Below are positions 46,757-55,325 of a DNA stretch of 64,000 nt, piece by piece. Every line of letters starts with the position of its first letter. The stretch's first letter is position 1. Location: contig NZ_CP032757.1 in the NCBI RefSeq assembly GCF_003641185.1, positions 310,001 through 374,000 of the forward strand, read 5' to 3'. The notes below the pieces were generated by a model. The model was not told the origin of the DNA, made no database searches, and saw only the letters and a list, made by a program, of their open reading frames with translations. The stretch comes from Lactiplantibacillus pentosus (lineage in GTDB: Bacteria; Bacillota; Bacilli; Lactobacillales; Lactobacillaceae). The position numbers were made by a program, and so were the translations under genes.

Positions 46757-46929
46757 CGGAGCGTCCTTTCTGAATTTAGTCGTTTTCTATTATAAAACAT
46801 CTGTTCGCTTTTGTCTGCTGTTGATTGCAAGCACACTAAAACACGCCAGCACCTTCCCGAACTGGGGCGTGCTAGCGTGGTATAAAATTGTTGTACTAGA
46901 TGTTGGTTAGATTAAAGCCACTTAGTTAT

Positions 46930-47764
46930 CAAGTTCAAGGGCAGCCAGCTGTGAACCGCTGGAAAAAGTGCAAATCTGCGTAAACCTGCTGTTGTGGTGA
47001 CGTCCTAGGCCGACTTCCAGGCATTCTGGGCAATGGCCGTGACGTGGTGGACACAGATTTAAGCCGACAGCCCACGTCTTAAATACTGGTCTTTCACTAA
47101 CCAAGCAAAAAACGCTTGCTAAGTGAAATTTCACCACTGGGCCTTGCCCAGAATACCTTCCAGCCGGGATGGTATTCGAAAGGCGGACATGTGCGGACCC
47201 AACTTTTGACGAACTGGTCATTGGTACTTGGTAGACAGTTATTTTGAAATTCAACTGTAAGACTAGTTTTTGATAGAAGCTCTTGTACTCGTATTCTAAT
47301 TCAAGGAGCTAGCAGCATTACTGAACATCAGTATTGATTTTTTAAAGCCGCCCGAGATGTCCAAGTCTTTAGTACGCTGCGAGTGGCATTTCTAACATTT
47401 AACACAATACTATTTTTCGTCGAATTAGTTCAAAATCTTCCCGGTATTTAAACGCAATAAATTATCATCAATACTGACCAAAAGTTTACTTAAAGGTCCT
47501 GTTACTCAACATTCAGTGGTCAATTATATCCAGATAGGTGGTCGTTCATCTGCCATTCGAGCGGCTTCCCGACTGGAGGGGCTGGCTGACAATGCTCAAG
47601 GGCGAAGTTCTTCTTGCCCGGGTGGGGTTCCCGGGCTAGAAGAAGACTCGTATTTGAAATTGCGCAGTGGGTTTCTGCGTGAGTTCAAATCGATGTCCGC
47701 CCTGTTCCAGCGTTGTCAGCCAGCCCTGGAGGTCGGAATTGGACGCGCATCGGCTGACGAACAG
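46930..47764. repeat. Paired-arm structured repeat, copy C (both arms present)
   Basis: The R arm (46930-47236, minus sense) has a distinct central hairpin and a rebuilt basal helix: ATTCTGGGCAA on one side and TTGCCCAGAAT on the other (47140-47157 with 47020-47038), instead of TTTCTGACAA/TTGTCAGAAA in copies B and D. The L arm (47481-47764, plus sense) has the best basal helix of the family, 18 bp (47578-47595 with 47710-47727). The spacer 47237-47480 lies between the two arm starts. A hairpin outside the R arm (46843-46878, ACGCCAGCAC/GTGCTAGCGT) may end leftward transcripts. Sits between the helicase operon and a membrane protein gene. Confidence 0.78.
47481..47764 (+). ncRNA. Candidate structured RNA, reference L arm
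   Basis: Predicted fold: an 18-bp basal helix (47578-47595 with 47710-47727), inner AGGGCG/CGCCCT helix, then two hairpins (TTCTTCT-CCGGG and ATTTGAA-CGCAG types). The 3' basal strand GTCAGCC can alternatively pair with GGCTGAC near 47750, and a GTTCAAATC stretch resembles a tRNA T-loop. The upstream block AAGTTTACTTRAAGG...GGYCAATT is conserved among copies. Transcription is inferred, not shown. Confidence 0.5.
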
Positions 47765-47826
47765 TAATCCAACTCACCGGGCACGTCTGAATTATGATTC
47801 AAATCAACTAGTGCGATGCGTCAATG

Positions 47827-48189
47827 TTAGTCGTACCAGTGGCTGTGATGTTGGCGAATCGTCTTGCGGAGACTGAACCCATAGCTGATGATAACGGCAG
47901 TGATGATGGTTGCAAGCGTTGCGTATAGCCAGGAACCAGCTGTACTAAAGTAAGTGGCATAGCCAATGCTCAGACTCGCGAGTACAACGATTGGCAGTAA
48001 AATTTTGGCAGGCGCGGGATGTAAGAAGACGACACCCGCTAGCCATAAGACGGCTGCTGTGACCATCGCGTCAACGCTGATGGCCGTTCCAAAACTAGTG
48101 ATGAGGGTGAGCAATGCCAGTAGCGTTCCAACGACGAGTAGGAGCGTTGCAAAGCCGTTGCTCAAAGTCCAAGTAATTCTTTTCATCAT
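47827..48189 (-). CDS. Small membrane protein of unknown function
   Basis: About 121 residues, four hydrophobic segments (TWTLSNGFATLLLVVGTLLA, DAMVTAAVLWLAGVVFL, AKILLPIVVLASLSIGYATY, LATIITAVIISYGF) and a His-rich tail (RQHHSHWYD). ATG 48189 is six bases after GTGAGG. Divergent from ackA across 186 bases. The family was not recognised. Confidence 0.75.
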   Translation of the reverse strand: MMKRITWTLSNGFATLLLVVGTLLALLTLITSFGTAISVDAMVTAAVLWLAGVVFLHPAPAKILLPIVVLASLSIGYATYFSTAGSWLYATLATIITAVIISYGFSLRKTIRQHHSHWYD

Positions 48190-48305
48190 GATTCGCCTCA
48201 CTTTCTGCTACCTATATTATAAGCTAATTAGTGGTTATGAAAGAAATAATATGCTGACGAATCGGTTTACAATGTTATGAAAATCATGAGTTTGTGAATA
48301 AATCC

Positions 48306-48334
48306 TTGAAAGCGCATGCATATTTAGCTAAACT
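48306..48334 (+). promoter_or_regulatory. ackA promoter with a perfect cre box over the -35
   Basis: TTGAAAGCGCATGCA (48306-48320) matches cre WTGNAANCGNWNNCW at every position. Its first six bases TTGAAA are also a good -35, with TAAACT (48329-48334) 17 bases downstream as the -10. Confidence 0.7.
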
Positions 48335-48375
48335 GACAGTAGGCACACTTGATGATGGATGGAGGAAAAATAGTC

Positions 48376-49572
48376 ATGGCAAAAATTTTAGCAATTAACG
48401 CCGGCAGTTCGACTTTGAAATGGAAACTTTTCAGTGTTCCAGAAGAAACGGTTATCGCATCAGGAATGGTTGACCGGTTGGGTTTACCGAACTCTGTTTT
48501 TACAATTAAAAAAGCAGATGGGAGTAAAGAGACCGAAACCAAGGATACGATTGACGCCAAAGAAGCTGCCGCAATGGTTTTAACGCGGTTGAAGAATGAT
48601 AACATCGTCGACCAACTCACTGATATCAAAGGGGTTGGACACCGGGTCGTCGCTGGTGGCGAAGACTTCAAGGACTCTGTTGTGATTACGCCGCAAACAT
48701 TGAAGAAAATCAAGGATTTATCTGAGTATGCGCCGTTACATAACCCAACGCAGGCTTACTATATCGAAGTGTTCCGTGATTTGTTACCAAAAGCGGTTCA
48801 AGTCGCGGTCTTTGATACATCGTTGTATGCGGATATGCCAAAAGTTAATTATTTATACAGCATTCCATACGACTACTATGAAAAATTCGGTGCACGGAAG
48901 TATGGTGCTCACGGGACTAGTCATCGTTACGTGGCCAACCGGACCGCTCAATTACTGGGCAAGCCCCTCGATGAATTGAAGTTAGTCACCCTGCACTTGG
49001 GTTCTGGCGCTTCAATCACGGCCTTTGATCATGGTCAAGCTATTGATACGTCAATGGGCTTCACGCCATTAGCCGGGATTACGATGAGTACGCGTTCTGG
49101 TGATATCGATGCGTCGATTATTCCGTTCTTAATGCGGCACCTCGGTATTTCAGACGTTGAAGACTTCATCGATATTTTGAACCACAAGTCCGGCCTTTTG
49201 GGTATTTCAGGCTTGTCACCAGACATGCGTGACCTGGATAAGACGCAAGACACCCGTGAACAGTCGAAGCTTGCGATTGAAATCTTCGTGAACCGGGTTG
49301 TGAAGTACGTTGGGAGTTACATTGCCGAAATGAACGGTATTGATGCACTCGTCTTCACCGCCGGCATGGGTGAAAACTCATGGATGATTCGCGAACGTAT
49401 CGCCAAGTCACTGAGTTACTTCGGTATCACGGTCGACGTTGACAAGAATCACATGCACGGCAAGGAAGAAGTCATCAGTAAGGAAGGCGAACCAGTTAAA
49501 GTAATGGTTGTGCCAACCAACGAAGAATTGATGATTGTTCGGGATGTTGAACGCTTATCTTCAGCTAAATAA
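48376..49572 (+). CDS. ackA: Acetate kinase
   Basis: 398 residues, the normal length. Converts acetyl-phosphate and ADP to acetate and ATP, the energy-yielding last step of the phosphoketolase/acetate branch. Family signatures: INAGSSTLKWKL at the N-terminus, GHRVVAGG, FDTSLYADMPKVNYLYSIPY, GAHGTSHRYV, LHLGSGASITAF, TAGMGENSW and the C-terminal TNEELMI. ATG 48376 follows GGAGG; ATGs just upstream are discounted. Its promoter carries a perfect cre box, so CcpA control is expected. Terminator at 49582. Confidence 0.97.
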   Translation: MAKILAINAGSSTLKWKLFSVPEETVIASGMVDRLGLPNSVFTIKKADGSKETETKDTIDAKEAAAMVLTRLKNDNIVDQLTDIKGVGHRVVAGGEDFKDSVVITPQTLKKIKDLSEYAPLHNPTQAYYIEVFRDLLPKAVQVAVFDTSLYADMPKVNYLYSIPYDYYEKFGARKYGAHGTSHRYVANRTAQLLGKPLDELKLVTLHLGSGASITAFDHGQAIDTSMGFTPLAGITMSTRSGDIDASIIPFLMRHLGISDVEDFIDILNHKSGLLGISGLSPDMRDLDKTQDTREQSKLAIEIFVNRVVKYVGSYIAEMNGIDALVFTAGMGENSWMIRERIAKSLSYFGITVDVDKNHMHGKEEVISKEGEPVKVMVVPTNEELMIVRDVERLSSAK

Positions 49573-49581
49573 ATTAATTTG

Positions 49582-49627
49582 AAAGGCGCGGACCTCGGAA
49601 TTTTAATTCTGGGGCTCGCGCCTTTTT
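49582..49627 (+). terminator. Terminator of ackA
   Basis: AAAGGCGCG arm with CGCGCCTTT plus an inner GAATT/AATTC pairing, then T5. Confidence 0.8.
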
Positions 49628-49685
49628 GCGATTTTGTTTGTTCGTCAAGATTACCTTAGTTCAGTTGCTGAGCTAATCAATGGCC

Positions 49686-50174
49686 TTAGCTCGCTGATTG
49701 GTCAGACGGCTGATTTGTGGTTTTTGACTGGGGCTCAGCGGCCAAGGCGGGTTTGATCATTTTGATATGCGGCGTGTGATTGAATAGAAACGGGGTGCCA
49801 CTGGTCGTAAAGCCAAACCGCTGATAGAACCCTTGCACGGGGACTTGGGCTTCGATTTGAATTGGTCGTTCACCATAGTGTGCTTCGATGACTTGCAGAA
49901 TATGGCGCATTAAGTCCGCACCAAGGTGGCGACCACGCTGGCTTTCGGCCACGACGACGCGTCCAAAGGAGACGTGGTCAGCTTCTTTAAAAATTCGTGC
50001 GTATGCAACAATTTGTTGGTCGACGATTTTGAAGACGTGGTGTGCTTGTAAATCAATCGCGTCGACTTCTTGGTAGATTCGTTGTTGCTCGACGACGAAC
50101 GTTTTGACGCGTAGTTCGTAGATGGCGTATAATTCAGTTGTTGTTAGTTCTGAGAATGTTTTGATTGACCACAT
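49686..50174 (-). CDS. GNAT acetyltransferase, ElaA family
   Basis: 162 residues. N-terminus WSIKTFSELTTTELYAIYELR with VEQQRIYQEVDAID is typical of ElaA. The acetyl-CoA site is FGRVVVAESQRGRHLGADLM (the R/Q-x-x-G-x-G/A loop), followed by the YQRFGF motif. The substrate is unknown. AAGGAGG precedes ATG. Divergent from the MarR gene with a 74-base gap, so the MarR protein may control it. The C-terminal tail is Ser/Thr/Pro-rich and unstructured. Confidence 0.87.
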   Translation of the reverse strand: MWSIKTFSELTTTELYAIYELRVKTFVVEQQRIYQEVDAIDLQAHHVFKIVDQQIVAYARIFKEADHVSFGRVVVAESQRGRHLGADLMRHILQVIEAHYGERPIQIEAQVPVQGFYQRFGFTTSGTPFLFNHTPHIKMIKPALAAEPQSKTTNQPSDQSAS

Positions 50175-50248
50175 GGTGAGACCTCCTTAGCGTTGACGTT
50201 AAGTTTATCACCAGATGATTGTATATGCAATAATAAAAAGGAGCGCTT

Positions 50249-50671
50249 ATGATACCAACACTGAGATTGATGGGGACATTGTCGCGGATGGTGACGAATG
50301 AGGGAAACCAGCGCTTTGCCAAGTATGGGTTGAACAATAATCAATTCATTTACCTGATTCGAATCTGCGAACAGCCGGGGTTATTTTTTAGTCAACTTGC
50401 CGACCAGATGAAGATGGATCGGACAACTAACTATCGGGCAGTCCAGAATTTGATTAAAAAAGGGTATGTTCGCAAAGCGTTACATCCAGAAAACAAAAAG
50501 GTCCGCTGCCTCTACCCAACGGCCGCGGGCAAGAAGCTATACCCAGAGTTGCACGCCTATGAACAGTGGTGTGCGGACTTGGTTGGAGCGCGGTTGACGG
50601 CCGGACAGCGGCAAGTTTTGTTCGAGAGTTTATCCCTCGTGACGGCCAATGTTGCTGACCAGCTGGACTGA
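50249..50671 (+). CDS. MarR-family transcriptional regulator
   Basis: 140 residues, winged helix: NNNQFIYLIRICEQPGLFFS, LADQMKMDRTTNYRAVQNLI (recognition helix) and YVRKALHPENKKVRCLYPT (wing with the conserved Asp/Lys-Arg pattern). AAGGAG before ATG 50249. Divergently transcribed from the ElaA-like acetyltransferase, a usual target arrangement. The sensed ligand is unknown. Confidence 0.88.
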   Translation: MIPTLRLMGTLSRMVTNEGNQRFAKYGLNNNQFIYLIRICEQPGLFFSQLADQMKMDRTTNYRAVQNLIKKGYVRKALHPENKKVRCLYPTAAGKKLYPELHAYEQWCADLVGARLTAGQRQVLFESLSLVTANVADQLD

Positions 50672-50870
50672 AATCCCCCGTGTAAAGTCGCTAGACATAA
50701 AATTAATTGTAAACAACCAAATTAACATGCCGTTTTAGCTGAATTTTATGTCAGAAGAGAGTAACATGTAGTTATCAAGTTATAACTGGATTAATGAATC
50801 GAACGCATGGCTAGCGTCCGTCTCAACAGACACATTAGTCTACGCTTATAATGAAAGGGGTTAATAAATC

Positions 50871-52073
50871 ATGGCAAAAACTTTAGTGCTAGGTGGGGGT
50901 TACGCAGGGATGCGCGCCGTCAAATTTTTACAAAAGAGTCTTCCAACCGAGGACGAAATCGTATTGGTCGACCAGACGCCGACGCATACTGAGAAGACCA
51001 ATTTACACGAAGTCGCAGCGGGAACCATCGCGCCGGACCGGATTACTTATCAAATCCCAGAAATTATTGGCAAACGGGTCCAATTTGTTCAAGCAACGGT
51101 CAACAATGTGGATATTGAAACCAAACAAGTCAGCTTCGATGACCATGCCGACATGACGTATGATTACTTAGTCTTAGCACTTGGTTTTCAATCTGAAACA
51201 TTCGGGGTTGAAGGCGCTGATGAAAATGCGTTGCCAATGGATGACTTGGCAACGTCACAAGCCGTTTATGAACATATCGAGGAACGGTTCAAGGCTTATC
51301 GGACGTCCAAGGATAAGAACGACTTGAAGATCGCCGTCTGTGGCGCTGGTTTTACGGGGATCGAATTACTAGGTGAATTGACCCAATCATTGCCAAAATT
51401 ACAGGCCAAGTATCAGACGCCAGCTGCCAAGGTCGTGTGCCTTGAACGGATGCCATCGATCTTGCCAATGTTCACCCAAGAACTTCGCGACTATGCCTTG
51501 AAGTTTATGGAGAAAAATAACGTTGAAATGCGGTTAGGTTCAGTGATTGAAGCCATCAAACCAGGTGCCGTTGTCTACAGCGATGCTGATAAGAATGAGC
51601 ATGAATTCACGGCCAACACCATTATCTGGACGGTCGGGGTCAGTGGCTCACACGTCATTGCGGATTCCGGCTTCGAACAACGTCGTAACCGGGTCGTAGT
51701 TAAGCCAGACCTTTCGTTAGAAGGCCATCCAGAAGTCTTCATCGTTGGTGACGTGGCCGCTGTGATGGATCCAGAAAGCAACCGGCCTTATCCAACCACG
51801 GCACAGATCGCCTTAGCAGCTGGTGAGCAAGCCGCTAAGAACATTGGGGCGTTACGCCATAACCAAGCTACCACGACGTTTAACTACGAATCCAGTGGGA
51901 CGGTCGCATCATTGAGTGACCGCGATGGTATCGGCCAAATCTTCAGCAGCAATAAGCCTGTGCACGGTTATGCGGCTTCTGCCTTGAAGAAGATTATTAC
52001 GGACCGCTCATTGCTCGAAAGTGCCCACCTCGGCACCGTCTTCAGCAAGGGTCGTTTCGATTTGTATCATTAA
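50871..52073 (+). CDS. ndh: Type II NADH dehydrogenase (NDH-2)
   Basis: 400-residue FAD enzyme that passes electrons from NADH to membrane quinone without pumping protons. Two dinucleotide folds: VLGGGYAGMRAVKFL (FAD) at the N-terminus and IAVCGAGFTGIELLGEL (NADH) near residue 160. VFIVGDVAAVMD and TAQIALAAGEQAAKNI form the C-terminal FAD/quinone region. It could serve the quinone-dependent or extracellular electron transfer respiration of lactobacilli (inference). GAAAGGGG precedes ATG; terminator at 52120. Confidence 0.93.
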   Translation: MAKTLVLGGGYAGMRAVKFLQKSLPTEDEIVLVDQTPTHTEKTNLHEVAAGTIAPDRITYQIPEIIGKRVQFVQATVNNVDIETKQVSFDDHADMTYDYLVLALGFQSETFGVEGADENALPMDDLATSQAVYEHIEERFKAYRTSKDKNDLKIAVCGAGFTGIELLGELTQSLPKLQAKYQTPAAKVVCLERMPSILPMFTQELRDYALKFMEKNNVEMRLGSVIEAIKPGAVVYSDADKNEHEFTANTIIWTVGVSGSHVIADSGFEQRRNRVVVKPDLSLEGHPEVFIVGDVAAVMDPESNRPYPTTAQIALAAGEQAAKNIGALRHNQATTTFNYESSGTVASLSDRDGIGQIFSSNKPVHGYAASALKKIITDRSLLESAHLGTVFSKGRFDLYH

Positions 52074-52119
52074 TCTTTAAAATGAATAAGTTGTCCGCGT
52101 TGCTGGAATAACGCGGGCT

Positions 52120-52167
52120 GCGGCGTACTGATTCGAGGATGGGTCTCGGATCAGTACGCCGCTTTTT
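52120..52167 (+). terminator. Terminator of ndh
   Basis: GCGGCGTACTGAT-CG arm and complement around a short loop, then T5. Confidence 0.88.
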
Positions 52168-52282
52168 GTGTTGCGAATTGAGGCGATAATGTTTGATTGC
52201 AAGAGAAGATGGAGTTTGGTCAGTAATCGTGTGGGTGGCGGGATTGGCAGAATAGATGTCGTTACGGACAATCTATCACTGG

Positions 52283-52798
52283 TTAGTGAGCTTGGATAAA
52301 ATAATTTTGGCCAGATATTGGATTGTAAGCGCCGAAGTAGAGCCAGTTATGCCAGGCTGTGTGATAGAAGCTACGACTTGGAACGGCTGCCAAATATTGG
52401 ACCAGAGAACTTGGAGCGGGTCGATTGGTTATGTAAACGGCAAAAGCGCCCTTGTTTACTGAAAATCTAATGTTGTTGGGTTTTTCGGTGGTAGCGAACA
52501 GATTTCCGCCGTAATACATTCCGGAACCCCAAAAATTGTTCGATTGGCCGTTATTCCGCCGTTTGACGGTTGTTGGTTGCTTTAGGCTAGCGGTTTCGCT
52601 AATTAGTTCTTGAGATGTTGCATCAAATGATGGCACCTGATTACCATTCTTGTCATAAATCACGACTGGTTCAGCTGCGACGCTTTGCTTGGTAGTGGGA
52701 CTTGAGTTGATATTTACGGCATAGAAAGAAATTGATGCAATCAGCCCTAAAATCAATAACGGTAATGCACATAACACAATCAAAATGCGCTTTTTCAT
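52283..52798 (-). CDS. Membrane-anchored or secreted protein of unknown function
   Basis: 171 residues. A KKR start and one hydrophobic segment (~5-27) are followed by an outside domain rich in Asn, Ser, Tyr and aromatic residues (NFWGSGMYYGGNLFATTE, YITNRPAPSSLVQYLAAVP, HNWLYFGAYNPISGQNYF). No lipobox Cys. The ribosome site is weak. First gene of an AT-rich patch of unfamiliar genes. No family recognised. Confidence 0.65.
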   Translation of the reverse strand: MKKRILIVLCALPLLILGLIASISFYAVNINSSPTTKQSVAAEPVVIYDKNGNQVPSFDATSQELISETASLKQPTTVKRRNNGQSNNFWGSGMYYGGNLFATTEKPNNIRFSVNKGAFAVYITNRPAPSSLVQYLAAVPSRSFYHTAWHNWLYFGAYNPISGQNYFIQAH

Positions 52799-53240
52799 AA
52801 TATCTAGCTACTTTCGTCTGGTTTGGGTAAAAACATCGATGCTTTTACCCGAGAAGTATATGATGTTGAGCTCTAAATCGCAACTTAGCCAATATATTAA
52901 TATTTCGTTGGCTTTGCAGGTGTAAATGTTGATATTTAATTTGCGCGTTCTGCTAATTAACGCTTTCCAGTAACTCATAGATATAATTGTGTTGATACTA
53001 TAATCTTTACGTAATCTATGTGTTGATTAAATTTAATTATTCTAATCATAATAGACTTAATCCTACCATTCAATATTCTTTGATGAAATCAAATCTCTGT
53101 TTAAATGATTAATACTGTTATTTTTTATAAAAAGGAACTTTTATCCCGCTAAATCAGCTTTTTAATCTTGTTTTATGAGATTGATTGAACCCAACGTTTT
53201 GTAGTATAATACATATTCAAAACTCAAAGGGGTGTCCCGA
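52799..53240. other. AT-rich gene-free region with divergent promoters
   Basis: 442 bases with no ORF or repeat. A good promoter for the next gene is TTGATT (53181-53186), 18 bases, TATAAT (53205-53210). The A+T content is clearly above that of neighbouring regions. Confidence 0.6.
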
Positions 53241-53791
53241 TTGCATAAAATTTTAGGCCTGTTAATTGTATTGTTACTATCGCTTTTTTCTATACGGTAA
53301 TTCTAATACATAAGCGCAATGTGTTTGTGCCCAAAAGGTATAAATACGTCGCTGGTATATTTATAGAGCGAGCTCATATTGGCAAATTCACGAAAACTTT
53401 TACACCCATTCTCCGCGATACAATAAAGCATTCTAAGCTGTTATACGCGTTGCTAATCTTTTTGAAGGAACTGTACATTTTAGGCGTCGCCGGTCTTGTA
53501 TGGTGCATTTTTTTGTTCCAGAATTCCAAGCCGATTTGGGTGCCAGTTTGTGGAATTTCTTACCTCATTCTCAGTATACGGCCGCTCGTTCTTCAGATGT
53601 TTAGCTATGCTTTCTACAACAAACACCCAAGAATAGATGATGCAATCATTCTTCCAAATAGAAGCACTCGTGCTAGACTTCGATGGCTGATGTGGTCACT
53701 ATTTTATTGTTGCATCTCAATCGGGCTCCTGCTAATAACGATAATTTTAGGAATACAGCTAAGTACCATGCATTTTATAATAATGAAGTGA
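53241..53791 (+). pseudogene. Multi-pass membrane protein split by a frameshift at a T6 run
   Basis: TTG 53241 with AAAGGGGTG upstream opens a 19-codon hydrophobic peptide (HKILGLLIVLLLSLF) that stops at 53300. A -1 shift at the T6 run (53284-53289) joins it to a frame reading FFYTVILIHKRNVFVPKRY and continuing to 53791 with three more hydrophobic segments (~180 residues in all). The joined protein has a natural TM1, whereas a start inside the second frame (GTG 53321) would lack both TM1 and a ribosome site. Either a one-base loss in the homopolymer, a sequencing error, or slippage that makes both products. Family unknown. Confidence 0.65.
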
Positions 53792-53844
53792 GTCGGCATT
53801 CTGCCATGTGGTGGTATTTTTTAATGTGATACCAATACGGTCAG

Positions 53845-54102
53845 ATGCATTACAAGCTGCCGAAAAATGGACAAAGATCCTGCTGGGTGTCTATGACTCA
53901 GGTACGTCACAAAGAACGCCGATATGACCTGTTGGAGATTCAGAGAGACTTTGTGCGTACGCGCCAATATGGCTTGCTTGTAAATGGATGTGATGACGGC
54001 CCATTTGGTCGTATATTTACTGTCACATTTGATAACGTAATTGCACCTTTTCAGAAGTTCATGAATTTAAAATCGTTCATTAGGGCTGCTGATTTGCCAT
54101 AA
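53845..54102 (+). CDS. Short ORF of unknown function, possibly a gene remnant
   Basis: 85 codons from ATG, with no convincing ribosome site. Basic N-terminal half (RHKERRYDLLEIQRDFVRTR) and FTVTFDNVIAPFQKFMNL. Could be the remaining part of a larger gene or a small real protein co-transcribed with the membrane protein upstream. No family recognised. Confidence 0.35.
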   Translation: MHYKLPKNGQRSCWVSMTQVRHKERRYDLLEIQRDFVRTRQYGLLVNGCDDGPFGRIFTVTFDNVIAPFQKFMNLKSFIRAADLP

Positions 54103-54214
54103 GTTATCAAAAGCGTTGTGCCTTCATTTCTAAAAGAAACCGAGACACAACGCTTTGGTTCAAAATACATTCCGAAAATAACGTCACCCGTTTTAGAAAG
54201 GTCGGGCCAAATTA

Positions 54215-54766
54215 ATGACTTTATATCCAGAGCAACTCCTTATCCCTGTGTTTCAGAGCACTTTATTGAATCAGGCGCTTACCGTGGTTGGCTACGGTGC
54301 TTTGTACTGGTTAGCTGGGATCATTATGCGTCCAATCGTCCGTAGACAAATGGATCTGTTGGAAAAAGCAGGGTTACTCAAAACTGATCAAGAGGTAAAA
54401 AAGACCAAACTGGACAGGATTCTACAACGAACCAAAATAGTGGCAGTGACAGTGGCTGTGAGTTTGTTTGTGAGCGTATTGGCGCTAAAGTACGATTATT
54501 ACTACGTTATTTTTGTTATTGTATCGCTCAAAGTTTGCATATCACTACTATATTTGACGGTTCTGGTAGAGTGCTGGATTCCGGTAAGGATGCTAATTGA
54601 GAAAGGTTCTTTACTTCAAAAGACCCATAAACTGGGGGCTGAGACGAAACGCTTGGGAATTACAGTGATCAGGAAACTAGAATGGTTATTGATAATAGAC
54701 GCCGCCTTGAAACTACCCGTTGCGTTGATATGTCTAAGCTTACATCTCCCTCAATTGGACTACTAG
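54215..54766 (+). CDS. Membrane protein of unknown function
   Basis: 183 residues. Hydrophobic segments near 20-38, 75-93, 97-117 and 160-180, with a basic cytoplasmic-looking helix between the first two (RQMDLLEKAGLLKTDQEVKK). A GGTCGG stretch precedes the ATG weakly. It shares the AT-rich neighbourhood and TM-plus-charged-helix style of the split protein at 53241. No family recognised. Confidence 0.62.
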   Translation: MTLYPEQLLIPVFQSTLLNQALTVVGYGALYWLAGIIMRPIVRRQMDLLEKAGLLKTDQEVKKTKLDRILQRTKIVAVTVAVSLFVSVLALKYDYYYVIFVIVSLKVCISLLYLTVLVECWIPVRMLIEKGSLLQKTHKLGAETKRLGITVIRKLEWLLIIDAALKLPVALICLSLHLPQLDY

Positions 54767-54905
54767 TCAAATATACGCCCAGTCTACCCGTTGCCACAGT
54801 TGCGCAAGGAACCGCTGATTTGGACAATTAAGTTACCAGCTGTCGTCACTATCCGCCTGTGACCGATTACGCTTACAATCAAGGTAATCAAGGGGGGCGA
54901 TGACA

Positions 54906-55175
54906 ATGACAACGCCATTAGTGGTAGCACCAATTAAAAAGTGGTTCGTTAGTTTCGTGGTTGTCGTGGTAATAGTGACGCTCTGGTCGCAGGCAATTTG
55001 GTGGTTAGCGAGCAGTGCATTTGGATCATTGATCATACTCAATTTACAGTTCTTAGTCTTTCCGAATACAGCGGACCGGCACTGGCTGAGTCGGCTGAGC
55101 CTCGGATTAGTCTTCGCGCTAGTCTTAATTGCTAATCTTAAGTTTATCATCGTTAGTGCGATGGTCTTTCACTAA
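54906..55175 (+). CDS. Small membrane protein of unknown function
   Basis: 89 residues. Two or three hydrophobic segments (KKWFVSFVVVVVIVTLW, FGSLIILNLQFLVF, LGLVFALVLIANLKFIIVSA). ATG 54906 lies eight bases after AGGGGGG; the ATG at 54900 is too close. No known motif. Confidence 0.68.
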   Translation: MTTPLVVAPIKKWFVSFVVVVVIVTLWSQAIWWLASSAFGSLIILNLQFLVFPNTADRHWLSRLSLGLVFALVLIANLKFIIVSAMVFH

Positions 55176-55282
55176 CACTAGTGACTGAATTGCGGCGTCG
55201 CTCGATTGCGAGTCAGAGGGAGCGAGTCGCCGTGCAGCTAACGGTTGTCCTGACAATTGAACACGCGTGAGCATAATAAAAA

Positions 55283-55315
55283 AAGTGGTGCTAGCTAAGC
55301 TAACATCACTTTTTG
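55283..55315. terminator. Terminator between the small membrane gene and potD
   Basis: AAAGTG-TG-TAGCT with AGCTA-CA-CACTTT, A-tract on one side and T5 on the other; bidirectional. Confidence 0.82.
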
Positions 55316-55325
55316 ACGTCTCAGA

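Noticed and set aside
46951-47234. Possible insertion sequence in the gene-free regions
   Set aside because: No transposase remnant, terminal inverted repeats or target duplications could be recognised around any of the four paired-arm elements, though a MITE-like origin remains possible.
54118-54345. 75-codon ORF
   Set aside because: Overlaps the better-supported membrane protein starting at 54215 and lacks hydrophobic or family features.
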